Positions 24,791-35,784 of a DNA stretch of 64,000 nucleotides are shown here, piece after piece (position 1 is the stretch's first letter; every line of letters begins with the position of its first letter). The translations under genes and the position numbers were made by a program. The stretch is from the NCBI RefSeq assembly GCF_032854445.1, contig NC_088304.1, positions 28,033,732 to 28,097,731 on the forward strand, read 5' to 3'. Source of the stretch: Liolophura sinensis (taxonomy: Eukaryota > Mollusca > Polyplacophora > Chitonida > Chitonidae). Under the pieces are notes generated by a model. It was given only the letters and a program-made list of their open reading frames with translations. It was not told the origin of the DNA and did no database searches.

Positions 24791-25105
24791 TTTCATTCTT
24801 TAGAGCTCGAGAGAAGTTTTCGCTTGAATGTAGAGTTAGAAGCTTTTAAGTCTTCGCGACATACATTGCTGTATACAGCTAAGTATTTGAATTTGTTTTT
24901 TCTTCTTTTTTTTAATGAGGTGTTGAACGAATGAAAAGTGTTAAAGCTCCAACAACACTTTTTTGTTTATCCCTTTGTATAAAGCACTCATGTAAATAAT
25001 AAAACCAAACTAATGGACTGAACTTTGAATTTTACCGTGAAAGTATTGGCAGGATTTAAAGGTACATTGTCTTCCAGCAACGTGTGAATTGTTATGGGAT
25101 TGTCT

Positions 25106-25200
25106 AGTTTCGTCCCACAACAATACTGGCCGCTAAACATTGTATAATTGAAAAATTACTGAGTATGGCGTAAAACTTTAATCATATAAATAAATATATT
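25106..25200 (+). mobile_element. SINE 3' fragment, degenerate
   Basis: GTCCCACAACAATACTGGCC, then GAGTATGGCGTAAAAC and an AAATAAATA tail match the 3' half of the SINE family in plus orientation (GAGTACGGCGTAAAAC in other copies). The head is absent. Confidence 0.5.
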
Positions 25201-25304
25201 TACACCTCCAGCAACTCTTCAGTTTGAATTGAGTATAGGTTTACATTTTGAATGCCCTGTATCTGGAAAGGGATTCAATGTTATAACTGGTACTGTTTAA
25301 CTAG

Positions 25305-25308
25305 CTGT

Positions 25309-25341
<33 letters not shown>

Positions 25342-25680
25342 TATTTTATTTCAGACAGTAATATCCGTATACATAGGATATATATATAAATACATATGAA
25401 TAAGTTAGCTAGTGTTATAGGAAAGGCAATGATTACTGGATTCCATGCAATTGACGCTTGCACTCTGTTTTGAGAAGGGAACACACGCTCAGCCAGAGTT
25501 TTTGAGAGCACACAATAGTACGTTGTTCGATTGGTCTAAATGGCACTGAAAACTGGACATAGATCTTCGAGTCAGCTTACCAAACGACATATCACGTTTG
25601 ATAGCAAACATTTGGTATGCGCTATAGTTACGTCTGTAGTTCATTAAACATCTAAAAGAACTGTTATTCGTGACCCACAT
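25305..25680 (-). mobile_element. Probable LINE 3' end (fragment)
   Basis: A minus-strand frame (25495-25650) with AYQMFAIKRDMSFGKLTRRS and SSFQCHLDQSNNVLLCAL resembles the C-terminal region of the LINE type whose RT lies at 28076-29165. It is followed by non-coding sequence and a (TTA)n tail (25310-25342). 5' truncation is usual for LINE copies. The family is not named with certainty. Confidence 0.4.
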
Positions 25681-26280
25681 AATACTATGTTAACGGCTGG
25701 TAAATTTACACTACAAATGGGAACAGTACAGATTTGAGTAAAAATTGCGAAAAGATGTTTTTTCACTAAGGTTGTACAATGATAAAATTTTTCAGCAGAA
25801 TATCAGCTCTAACACACAATTTCCTTCCTTGGGTTTCAATATCACAGTTGTCACAGCGATCGGAGGTAAAAATGTGTCCAATACGAGTACGACTCTACAA
25901 AGGAATGTTTTAAACCGTTATGTGACAATTTGGGTATATTGTATGCGGTATAGTCACAAGATTTGAACTGCATACATATCATTCGAAGCGGCACACGACT
26001 CACGTTCATTTGAAAGCAGTTATAGAGATCTAGCGGAAGGACAAACTAGACACATATCAGCGTATCTTAAGTGGTTCATGAAGGTGCCTGCAATATTACA
26101 ACCGACACTGGCACTGGTTTGCTGGGTATCTAACTCATGAAGGTAGACAGAGAACCAACAGAGGGAGAAAACTCCACCCTACCGGACGCCATTAGATGAA
26201 AACAGGTGAAACTAGAATGGATCTGCGAATAGCAGATCCTAGGCCGGGATCCGGATCGGATCGATGACGTTTTCCCTTAT
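25681..26280. other. No gene seen
   Basis: No recognisable feature. Confidence 0.35.
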
Positions 26281-27000
26281 TTGTCCTTTGAATGTTGACA
26301 TAGATCGAAGATTTTCAGCACACATAGAGTACATGTGTGGCGCTTTCCACTCAGTGATGTTTAGGTTTACAGCTGTAACGGCTTTCTCTTACCAGACCTC
26401 CACATATGTTGAAAAATTGCGCTTTTTCGCGTTTTGATTGCAATTTGCGGCAAAACTATACGTTGCCATCAAGAAATAAGTCCAGATTCATGATCAGGAC
26501 GTCAAAGTACGTCGGGTACCATGCTTACAATGCCCGTGCCTTCATCGTGGTCACAAATGCATTGAAAATGCATCATATAACATGGAGACGTCGAAGAGCC
26601 AAATACAGCAAATCGGCCTTTGGACAATATTTGAAGCAATGCAACTCCCACATTTATTGACACACTTTAATGATTTTCCGCACGCCTAGAGTACCCAAAA
26701 AGCACTTTGTACTCAGTCATTTTCAGCTCCACATCTGCAGCAGTTTTGTGTCACGTGACCGCCAAACATGGGCGAAAATTGCACTTTTTCGCACTTTCGT
26801 GGCAACTGGCGACAAAACTGTGCGTCGGAGAAAGGAAAAAGCACCAAATTCGTCCTCAGAACACCCAACACGCCTAGCAGCCTGCTTAAAATCTTGAAAG
26901 TGACAACATTTTCATCGCCTGAAAAATTGCCTAACCTGGGATCGAACTCTGACATGACTAACACGCGACAGCGGTAAGAGAAAAGAAAGAAAGAAGAAAA
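26281..27000. repeat. Diverged tandem duplication, unit about 367 bp
   Basis: Two successive blocks share the same order of motifs: GATTTTCAGCACACATAGAG versus GATTTTCCGCACGCCTAGAG, then GCACTTT or GCGCTTT, CACTCAGTGAT or ACTCAGTCATT, AAAATTGCGCTTTTTCGC (26411) versus AAAATTGCACTTTTTCGCAC (26776), and GCGGCAAAACTATACGTTG versus GCGACAAAACTGTGCGTCG. The offset is about 365-370 bp. The unit codes for nothing recognisable. Confidence 0.6.
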
Positions 27001-28038
27001 TTCATAGTGTGTACTTTTATGTCTCAATCCACGACCTGCCATGTACAGACTCACTGCTCTACTGATATCTAGGCCGTTGTCCGAAAGTCCACACCTGGAC
27101 CAGGGCACATGTCCATATCTGTCAATCACTCTGACCTGGTTAGCGTATAGTAAAGAAGACACGGTCTGCGCAAAACAAAGCCAACTTTTACAGGCCCACG
27201 TCGTTTGCTGTTGTAGTTAGATTTCTACGCGATGTAATAGAGTACTGGAGTTAGATGGGAACTGGAATCAATGTCATCCTACAACCGTTTCGGGAGATCA
27301 CCGACAGTGTAAGCGAAAGCATCAGGTCAAATACTACAAATCCAGTCCATTCCCCATCTAACTCCATGTTAAAGCAATAGGATTCCCATCTTTTTCTAAA
27401 CAAAAACGGTGTTCTAATTTAAACGCTTCTAGCGAGAAAACTATTGATCGGAGCTCAAATCCGTTGACGAATGATCGAAAGAGCGTGTCTTGAACTACAT
27501 TTTCGTTCAGATTGCACATTTCTACCTGCCATAGTTCTCGATTAAAAGGCCATTGAAATTACGTATTTTTTTTAGTTTTTTGCTGATATCTCAAAAAGTT
27601 ACACAGATATGCAAAAAATACAAGCAGATTCGGAATCACCAGCTCAGGATACATCAGAATACGTTGAGAACATTTGAACTTTGAGAACTTTTTGTGACGT
27701 CACAAATTCGACCAATGGCGAGCTTCCAGAGTTTTGACCGGAAGTAAACCACTTTCGCAAACTTTAAAGAACTCGTAACCTACTAGCTGCATGTCAAATT
27801 TGAAAACGATCGGTTCAGTGGTTCTGGAGAAGAAGATTTTTAAAGATTTTAAACAAAATCCAATATGGCGGCTGAACCACGTGACATAGCAAAAAAATGG
27901 AGAATTTGTCCCGAGATATTCACCGCCAGATTATGTGTGCAAAATTTGGCACTCCTATGTTGAACGGTGTAAAAGTTTCCTTGCTAACAAACTTTGTGAA
28001 AAAAAAAATAATAAGAAGAAAAAACAGAACGATTACAA
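27001..28038. other. No gene seen
   Basis: No recognisable gene. Text such as AATATGGCGGCTGAACCACG (27862-27881) occurs inside an apparent interspersed repeat that ends at the hairpin at 28039. Confidence 0.35.
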
Positions 28039-28071
28039 TAGGGATCCCGTTCGGGAAGAACGGGATCCCTA
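28039..28071. repeat. Perfect inverted repeat: 14-bp arms, 5-nt loop
   Basis: TAGGGATCCCGTTC (28039-28052) and its exact reverse complement GAACGGGATCCCTA (28058-28071) flank GGGAA. Each arm also contains the palindrome GGGATCCC. The structure lies immediately downstream of the LINE RT relic on the minus strand. It may be the terminal hairpin of an interspersed repeat; function unknown. Confidence 0.95.
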
Positions 28072-28075
28072 AAAA

Positions 28076-29165
28076 CTACATTGAAGAGCCCCATCTCACT
28101 GTAACCTGCTGAATAGTACACGAACAATCTGCGAGTTTGACAATGTTGGATGGTAAATCTCTATCGATGAGTTTCTTTGACAATATCCAGCCATTTATGC
28201 TGTTAAAAGCTTTCGACCCGTCCGTAAAGCACACATAGACTGGACTGCCATTTACACAATATAAGCTAATTATCTCATTTAAATACATTGACCAGTGTTC
28301 CGACTTGAATCCAAACTGCGAATAACACGTGTACAAGAGCGGTACACAAATACCGTACAAATATGTCCATGGTTAGATAAAGACGATACATAGTTTTATC
28401 CGAATATTTGTGTCTGTTGCTATTAACAGAGCTCAAACGAGTTTCATATTTAGTTTTCCACAGATTTGCAATATCTAATTCACCAACAGTAACAGGGCGG
28501 CTTTACTGTTTGCTCTACGGATTTCTTACGAAAAATCATCATTACCATAATTGGAGAAGGCCTCGGTCATTTTGTCACCACGAATAGGTTTGCTCCTCTT
28601 TTTTACAGGCTCGGAGAGAATATTTAATATTGATGTCTGGTGGTTTACACATTATCACAAACCGGACAATGTATACAATAGCTAGTTACAGAGTCCTGTC
28701 TCTGAGTTAAGGATGGTAGAACAGATCAATCGATAACAACGCTAACAGGAAGATGGTCGAATGATATACAATCATAATTAATGGATGTCTCGCGTATAGA
28801 TTTGTGGAAATTCTCTGACGTTACACAATGATCTAGCACAGAGGTCGTGGGGTGTGCTTCACTAGCATCAGTAGAGGTATTTTCTGGCAGCAGTAATCAA
28901 TCAGAGATAAACAAGTTGTGATCGTGACAAAATTGAATGAGTTCTTGGCCAAAATTTTTTGGAGGAGTTACATTCCAGTGTCGAGTAACAAAACATTAGG
29001 AATTTCGGATTCCCCTATGATGGGAAGACAAGATAGTCAAGAAAAAGTTCATTATTGTCCATACATTTAACGGGCATATATACAAACAATATAAGTAATT
29101 TTGAGCTGAAGCCATGAATACGCAAACCAATAATTCAACAGCCATCACAACAAATCTGCCTTGGT
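28076..29165 (-). pseudogene. Non-LTR retrotransposon (LINE) relic: endonuclease end and RT start
   Basis: On the minus strand the order is that of an APE-type LINE. About 28750-29130 gives endonuclease C-terminal pieces (FGQELIQFCHDHNLFISD, TTSVLDHCVTSENFHKSI, NYDCISFDHLPVSVVID) in interrupted frames. After a poorly conserved gap, 28080-28330 gives an RT segment (QFGFKSEHWSMYLNEIISLY, VYVCFTDGSKAFNSINGW, KKLIDRDLPSNIV, TVRWGSSM). The aspartate of RT motif A may survive as the D in FTDGSKAF. Stops and frameshifts make it non-functional, and the copy stops abruptly at 28076 beside the hairpin. The clade (CR1/jockey-like) is a guess. Confidence 0.75.
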
Positions 29166-29565
29166 TGCGAACATTAACATGAGCATTGCCTTCTTCATCT
29201 GTATTAATGACTGGATATATAATGAGTCATTGGCTTACACAGCACATGAATGTGAACATCATGTATGTTTAATAACTATAAAAATGTTTAGCTCACTTAT
29301 TCAGGCCGTCCCAGGAGCAGTCTTAAAGCTCAATTTCTTGATTAATACTTGGGGACAAACCTATCTCCGATTGGATGAATATCTACTCTGGGCGGAGCAC
29401 TACAACAAGGCTTTAGCCGATCACAGGTTATCAAGCAGTTGAGATGCCAGTTATTGTCTTCTTGAATCTCTCTTTATGGACTAGTGTCCACATGTACTGC
29501 ATATGTCGTAAGAAACTTTCTGGTGGTACATTAATTCAGTACTGGGCTTACTCATTCCCATAAAA
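29166..29565. other. No gene seen
   Basis: A 93-codon plus frame (29161-29442) has no recognisable domain. Nothing else is supported. Confidence 0.35.
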
Positions 29566-29735
29566 CATTCCTTTCGTTCGTCCAACTTCATTGAAACTGT
29601 TAACTGCCCCTCTTTCCATAATTCAGTCATAATATCGTACTTTGTATACTTTCGTAGTTCTTTGATGGTTGTGTTAAACGTCCATTTTGTGTGACGTCAG
29701 GTATTCAAATGTCTGTTTCGATCTGTAGATCCAAC
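29566..29735 (-). repeat. Dispersed peptide-coding repeat ('NQYGR' family), copy 3
   Basis: The minus strand reads TKWTFNTTIKELRKYTKYDI, then KEGQLTVSMKLDERK, matching copies 1 and 4. It lies head to head with copy 4 (29893-30090) with about 160 bp between them, forming a diverged inverted pair. Confidence 0.45.
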
Positions 29736-29892
29736 AGTGTATATAAACAAAATACTTTTATTTTGGAGTCAGGGGAAGGGAAGAGTCTTGGTGTAACTAA
29801 AATGTAAAAGTGTAAACTAAATGAGTTATGTAAAAGTTATTTACATAAGATTTTAAATGATTTCATACTGTTTTGGAGTTAAACGAATAGGC

Positions 29893-30090
29893 CGAAACAC
29901 ATTCGTGTACCAGGAGTCGACCAATACGGACGTTCCAGGTCAATCGCAAAGTCAATTCACAAAACGACGAATACCACAAACCCCTAAAGAGCTAAGAAAG
30001 TATATGAAGTACAAAAATAAAACAGAACCATGTAAAGAGAAGCAATCAACAGTTTTAAATGACGTTGGAAAGACGCAAGGTATGTTCTAG
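29893..30090 (+). repeat. Dispersed peptide-coding repeat ('NQYGR' family), copy 4
   Basis: The plus strand reads RVPGVDQYGRSRS in one frame and RIPQTPKELRKYMKYKNK, CKEKQSTVLNDVGKTQGM in another, so there is one frame change. It is the most complete copy of this family in the window. Function is unknown. Confidence 0.5.
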
Positions 30091-30445
30091 GCGACTGAGA
30101 GAAATCAGTATTGAGATCGTGTACCATGCTAGAATATCATTTGTCGATAACAAAATATGTATCCCAGTTACAATTTGATTGCAACTGTTCATATATCCAA
30201 TGTGGCGATCTAATTAAACACGATTCAATTCATTTTTTGCACACACGTGGATATGTGTCAACAGAATAGGAAAACATCACATGTCAGAACACATCACCCG
30301 CAACTTGCCAAGCAGTAGGAGGCAGTTGGGGTGACTAAGTGACAGAAGTATTGATGTTTTCTTCGAAGGTGTTCTTCGGCTTCAAACCACATCTACACAT
30401 TACCATATTAATTACCTGGGAAAAGAAAGGGCATTATGCAAAATT

Positions 30446-30448
<3 letters not shown>

Positions 30449-30504
<56 letters not shown>

Positions 30505-30516
30505 CTATAATATCAA

Positions 30517-30608
<92 letters not shown>
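30449..30608. repeat. (AT)n microsatellites, two tracts
   Basis: Pure AT runs at about 30449-30500 and 30519-30608, separated by a short non-repeat spacer (AGAACTATAATATC...). Confidence 0.97.
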
Positions 30609-30612
<4 letters not shown>

Positions 30613-31834
30613 TAGCACAAATGTTTAAAAGAGTTCAATGGTGTTTTCGATCAGAGTAATCAGATTGGAGGAGTTTCGAGTTTGCTGGCTAAAATCAAAA
30701 GTCCTATTGTATCGTATGGTCTGTTAAAGTGCTTAACAACTAAAATATATAGTATTTCGTATGACATGAATAACTCAAAAAAATTTCACGCAGAGTTATT
30801 TAGACGACATAAGCAATGGAGGAAACTGAACGTGTGTGAATTTGAAAAGTCTCTAAATGAGAAGGATGTCGCTTGTGCCTTTGTAACACAATGAAGTAAG
30901 TTATCTGTAAATTAATGTTAACAATGGTGATTTAACATTTCTCACAGGTCACATAATACAGTAGGATTGTTTTACCTTTATAGACAAAAGAATTCTGTCT
31001 TGAAATTCTCAAATGAATCACTGTCATAGTGTCAATTTATAATAAGTCACAGGTTCGGCAAAACAGAGCGAACATTCTGTTCAAAAAGTCACTCTCTGGC
31101 CGTAAACGGGCACGGAATAACGTGAAATACAGATTTCGTTGACGCCCATACAGTTTTGGTGTAAATCTGTCCCTGGAGCCAGTATCGCAACCTCCAAACA
31201 AAGCGACCAAGCAGTAGAGGACTGCTACGCCGCCATAGCATTGGCTTCAGTGAATGGTATATGTCCAGTAAATGGTGTGCTTTGCTTGGATTGTCGGTTA
31301 AAATAACAAAGACCACATTTACGAAAAGAGAGGACCAATGTTTACTCTTTGGCGATTGTATATGTCACTTAGCCGAAAAGTAAACCATTCCTTCAGTGCC
31401 TACTGAACACTCATTTGTGGGGTTTATCCCAATATTTGGTGCATATTGATTACCGTTATCAATATACACACATACAGTTAATTTACTGCTGCACCCAGAC
31501 TCGTGGTAACAATACAGGTCACAAAATTAATCACAGGGCGGCGTCCGTTATCTCTATAATTCAGGTGCTTGGTATTGCGTGTCCAAAAGCAGCAATGGAA
31601 ATAATGCTCCAAACGCCAGACCTTCCATTTTAGAACAATGAGTACTTGACATTTCATTGTGGTAAGGCGACTGAAGCACAAGGGTGTCAATGGTGCAGTT
31701 TTAACTCATCACTCTCCGAAACCATTAATCCACACCCATATCTTGACGCTTAATTTTCCTGGGGGACTTGAACTCCATCTGATGGTATTAGGAGATGGTT
31801 ATTGCAATGACGACTGGCAAATCAATCGATGATG
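30609..31834. other. No gene seen; upstream flank of GPCR copy 2
   Basis: No supported gene. The short frames at 30682-30894 (plus) and 31089-31316 (minus) have no recognisable domain. Confidence 0.4.
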
Positions 31835-31842
31835 TATATAAA
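31835..31842 (+). promoter_or_regulatory. TATA box of GPCR copy 2
   Basis: TATATAAA (within GATGTATATAAATAAGCG) lies 46 nt before the ATG at 31888, leaving room for a start site about 30 nt downstream and a very short 5' leader. The aligned position in copy 1 reads AATAAAC, so the TATA is not preserved there. Confidence 0.55.
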
Positions 31843-31887
31843 TAAGCGAAAGGTCTGAGTAAAGTCAGTTTGACGGAGACCTCAACA

Positions 31888-33156
31888 ATGACGACGGCTT
31901 CGCAATTGCTTGGGTGGAAAGGTGCAGTTTTCTATGGAATCATGCTATATGCTCTGACAGCTCGCCTTTCTGTAGGCAACGTGACAGATACGATTTTGGA
32001 CAGGAGAGATAAAACTGATAGCGTCGAAAGCACAACTCCAAATAACACAGACAAGACTACTTCACTACGTGAGAATATTTACTCGCCGGGGATATATTCT
32101 GGAATGAAGGAAGACCCTAACAATGCAGAAAAATCCACGGCTGAAAATACACCTCAGAAAAATCTGAGTTCAGGGAACTTTTTGCCTACTAGCACTGTTA
32201 GAGATGATGTAACCTGGGACAACATCACTGACCCACCCATTATGGTTTATACTGACTATCAATTCGACCTCACTCACACAAACAGATTCCTCGCCACGGA
32301 TGTTACAAAATTTATCTGCGGGTCTGGGCAACTCTGTAATCAGACAGACGCACAGGAAAATGGTCATTGTATCGTTGAGTGCAATCCTTGTCAGTGTGAC
32401 GAGATGTGCCACTTCTACGGAGACTGCTGTCCTGATCTATTATATATTGACTCTCCTAACTTCCCGTCTTCACCATTCCCTTACGTGTCGTGTTCGGCAG
32501 AATATTGGACAAAGTGGGGAAATATCTCAAATATATTTATGGTGAGTTCGTGTCCACCTGATGCAGATCTCATTACAGCAGAGAAATGTGAGCGGTTAGA
32601 TATAAACGACCAAGACCAGGCAACGCCTGTGTCGGCTTTGGAAACCCAAATCACATACCGGAACATTTTCTGTGCTCAGTGTCACAATGTGCCTGATACC
32701 AAGGTTTGGAGACACCATGTCGCCTGTTTCTCGGACAATGCGCTGAACTATGCCAAGTCAAAAGCCGATTTGTGGCGTCGTGTGTTGGCCGATGAAGGGT
32801 GTGAAGTTAAGTCCTATCCACCTGATGGAGTAACACTTAGAGAATGTTACCACTCTGAGGTGGACATGTGTGGCGTGAACCCAGATCCTGTGATAGAAAA
32901 CCTATGTGTTTCTTTTAAAAACACAGTGGATTATTATGGGGAAAGCTCATCTTATACCACGTATAGAAATATATTTTGCGCTGTTTGCAACGGCGAAAGA
33001 TTAAACAAAGCGATGAGGTGTTCTCGAGTGATGTCGCCATTTGTACCACTGCCTCTGACCGTATTATTGGATTTCTAACCCAATCCCGAACAGCCGCTAA
33101 CAACCTGGAAAGAAATCCGCATGTGTGAAAAAGAGCAGGCTTTTGACCCATTCACG
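31888..33156 (+). CDS. Methuselah-like GPCR copy 2, exon 1: signal peptide and SMB-like ectodomain, one in-frame stop
   Basis: The start is the ATG in CTCAACAATGACG, which aligns with the start of copy 1. Residues 1-30 form a signal peptide (LLGWKGAVFYGIMLYAL). A Ser/Thr/Asn-rich spacer follows, and residues 144-182 are a somatomedin-B-like disulfide cluster (CNPCQCDEMCHFYGDCCPDL). Two further cysteine blocks carry YRNIFCAQCH and YRNIFCAVCNG. Such ectodomains bind extracellular ligands. TAA at 33076-33078, after LPLTVLLDF, interrupts the frame. Beyond it the same frame reads CEKEQAFDPFT to donor ACG|GTAAGG at 33156/33157. If the stop is real and nothing bypasses it, the product is a 396-residue secreted ectodomain without helices. 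Confidence 0.85.
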
Positions 33157-33731
33157 GTAAGGTTATCCACTGTGTTTACTCAGATAAGGTAGTATTTTAA
33201 CATTGAAAAAGACAACTTATGTTACAGATGTGCCAATTGAGACTTGTCCAATAACTTTGCCTTTATCCGTTGTTGTATGAACCATTAATGTTGGGAAAAA
33301 TCAACTTACATTTTCCTTTATCCGAAACACTGCGAAATGTGTTGTCCTTTTTTCGTTACGAACTGCTGCCTTTTCTCCAATACACTAAGACTTACAACAC
33401 AAATAGCGAACCCAGAGCTGTGACAAAAATTATTACAAATGGCCACACGTAATAGGTGAAATAAGGTTTGTTGTCAGTTTACCCCTCTTGCTTTTATTCT
33501 TTTATAGCCGTGCTTAAATGATAGCACATTAGATGCCTCATCACACCATGGCTTAAGAATTAGGTAAAAAATGTAGTGAAGTTAATTGTGATGTCTGCTC
33601 CGAGCAATTTTATTTCTTACGCACACAACAGTAAACACCGTCAATAACTTGCAAAGGGTCGGCCGTTTTGTATCGACTTTCAGGTTTCTTACATCTAAAA
33701 AACAGACTTCTGTTCCATACATGGACATTTC

Positions 33732-33760
33732 TTGAATATGGCGTTAAAAACCAATCAAAT
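33732..33760 (+). mobile_element. SINE tail fragment in the intron of GPCR copy 2
   Basis: CTTGAATATGGCGTTAAAAA followed by CCAATCAAAT matches the 3' end of the window's SINE family (CTTGAGTACGGCGTAAAACACCAATCAAAT type). Only the tail survives. The rest of this 657-bp intron (33157-33813) shows nothing recognisable. Confidence 0.5.
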
Positions 33761-33813
33761 ACTTAATAACTTAGAAAGTAAAAAAAATAATCCCTTTATT
33801 TCTGTGCTTCTAG

Positions 33814-35472
33814 GATACCTGTCGTAATATCACCTGTACTGAAGGCAGAAGCCTGAAGGATGGAATTTGCAAGGAGTTGGTCGAATGTGGAGATTTCATT
33901 GGCTACTTGCTGGATGTCACTCTTTCGCCAGACAACTCCTGTGCTCGAATTCTTGATACAACGTCCCTCAGGGAGCAATATGTTACCAAGATTGAAGACT
34001 GGCTAACAGATTTCCACCCATTTCTCATTACATTCCTGAAATTGTCATTCTTCACAAGAAAGGAGGCGACAATAGACTTAACTAAAGAAGCAGATCTCGT
34101 TACCGTTAGCGGCAAGATTTTTACCCAGGGTCAGACCAACGCCACACAGCTAGAAAATGTTTTGTCTGCGGCCATGTCGGAAGATTTCATTTACAATTCC
34201 TCTGGAAAACACGTTACGTTATCTAGCAGACCATATTTCTGCTCTAAACCATTAGAAGATCCAGCGGGTATGACACTTGTGGCCAAAGAAGCTCACGCAG
34301 CATTTTCCCCTCATCTATTCCCCAATTGCCAACATTATAAATGCGTTGATGAGGTGACGTATCAAACCATTCCACTGAGCTGCCCATTTGTAGAATACAT
34401 TGATCGTTTCGAGGAAAACTTTTCGTTCGATCCACTCAAATACAATCTGGAATTTGGCAATTATTCCTTTCACTTAAATCCAAACGAATTTCGTTGCTGT
34501 GGTAGGATTTTGAGGATATGTGTTGACACTATCGCCAGAATCACTCGGGTGATATTTGGCAACAGGACGCGGGCAATAAAGCAAGGTCAAGACTTAGCTC
34601 TCTCCATTGCGTCCCTGGTCTGTATAAGTTTGTCCCTCGCTGGTCTATTGTTGAGTTTCATTGTCTACTGCCTTGTGCCAAAACTTCGCACGTTACCTGG
34701 AAAAAACAGCATGGCGCTTATATTCCACCTGTTTTGCTCACATCTTCTCTTCCTGACAACGTCTAACAGGACAACAAACGTTGCACTGTGTCAGGTATTT
34801 GGGGTACTTCTTCACTTTTTCTGGATGGCTTCATTTACCTGGATGCTAATCTGTGCATATCACATGTACAGGGTCTTCACCAGCATACGGGCTTACGTAA
34901 GCGATGCTAATCGAGATATGAAAAAGTTGATTATGTATTCTCTCTTTGGCACTTTTATTCCAATATTTATCATTGCATCTTGTATAGTAACGCACGCTGT
35001 TCAAAGCAAAGGAGCAGATATCGGATATGGTGGGGCCATATGCTTTCTGAACAGTCCCTTCTCTATTGGCGTTTTCTTTGTTGGTCCTTTGGCTTTCATT
35101 CTTGTCTTGAATGCTATATTTTTTACAAAGACAATTCTTTCGATAAGATCAGTTCCTGAAATGAAGGAAGCCTCCAACAAATCCAAAAAGCAACACGTCT
35201 TTGTCTACGTCAAACTGTCACTGCTCTTCGGCTTCACTTGGATATTCGGAATTCTGGCAACAATTTTGCAATCTACCGTTCTACAGTACATATTTACCGT
35301 TCTGACGGGGAGTCAAGGCGTGATGATATTTTTTGCTTACTGTGTCAACAAACGTACATGGGCGGAATTAAAAGCCGAAATGTCTGGCGAGAAGAAATCT
35401 AGCCTTGATGAGAGCTCACAGAAGAAATACACCATGTCAACGGACACCAGAGACACCTACTCTAAAAACTGA
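33814..35472 (+). CDS. Methuselah-like GPCR copy 2, exon 2: stalk and seven-helix domain, intact
   Basis: Acceptor CTGTGCTTCTAG precedes GAT ACC TGT at 33814; phase 0 joins the frame of exon 1 exactly. The exon is open for 552 codons. DTCRNITC opens a ~250-residue stalk whose end (YNLEFGNYSF, NEFRCCGRILRICVD) resembles the pre-membrane part of mollusc Methuselah-like receptors; no GPS cleavage motif is seen. Seven helices follow from about exon residue 260: LALSIASLVCISLSLAGLLL (TM1), SMALIFHLFCSHLLFL, FWMASFTWMLICAYHM (TM3), FGTFIPIFIIASCIVTHAV, VGPLAFILVLNAIFF, LFGFTWIFGILA (TM6) and TGSQGVMIFFAYCVNKRTW (TM7), then a short Ser/Lys-rich tail. Class B receptors of this type signal through G proteins at the plasma membrane; the ligand is unknown. 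Expression as a full receptor depends on the exon 1 stop. Confidence 0.9.
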   Translation, partial: DTCRNITCTEGRSLKDGICKELVECGDFIGYLLDVTLSPDNSCARILDTTSLREQYVTKIEDWLTDFHPFLITFLKLSFFTRKEATIDLTKEADLVTVSGKIFTQGQTNATQLENVLSAAMSEDFIYNSSGKHVTLSSRPYFCSKPLEDPAGMTLVAKEAHAAFSPHLFPNCQHYKCVDEVTYQTIPLSCPFVEYIDRFEENFSFDPLKYNLEFGNYSFHLNPNEFRCCGRILRICVDTIARITRVIFGNRTRAIKQGQDLALSIASLVCISLSLAGLLLSFIVYCLVPKLRTLPGKNSMALIFHLFCSHLLFLTTSNRTTNVALCQVFGVLLHFFWMASFTWMLICAYHMYRVFTSIRAYVSDANRDMKKLIMYSLFGTFIPIFIIASCIVTHAVQSKGADIGYGGAICFLNSPFSIGVFFVGPLAFILVLNAIFFTKTILSIRSVPEMKEASNKSKKQHVFVYVKLSLLFGFTWIFGILATILQSTVLQYIFTVLTGSQGVMIFFAYCVNKRTWAELKAEMSGEKKSSLDESSQKKYTMSTDTRDTYSKN

Positions 35473-35784
35473 CGTCGGTAGCCATTCTTTCATTTTTTCT
35501 GACAACATCACTTTGCAGTAAGACAAAAGCCTATAGACTTTTCAATTCACCTATATCGTTGAGAGAATGGTGTTGATATACTGCAGAAGGAAATAAGTGT
35601 GTGATTCTTTGAGAAAACACTTACCTCTTTTGACTTTTATCCTTTGATAGGGGAGTTAAAATGATCTGAAATATTAATCAAACTCTAATTAAGCAATTTA
35701 CCATTTAGTTCTGGACTAAAGTGGAACATCGGACATTTGTGCATGTCAGTATGTTCAGAGTCAGCAAAGCTATGATGAAAGTGA
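35473..35784. other. 3' flank of GPCR copy 2
   Basis: No gene. It probably includes the 3' untranslated region; no clear poly(A) signal was placed. Confidence 0.35.

Noticed and set aside
26713-27162. 149-codon minus frame and tRNA-like boxes (GAGTTCGATCCCAGG near 26935-26950, an A-box-like segment near 27070-27090, minus strand)
   Set aside because: The boxes are about 130 bp apart and the halves do not fold into a cloverleaf. At most a decayed tRNA-derived SINE head. The frame has no domain.
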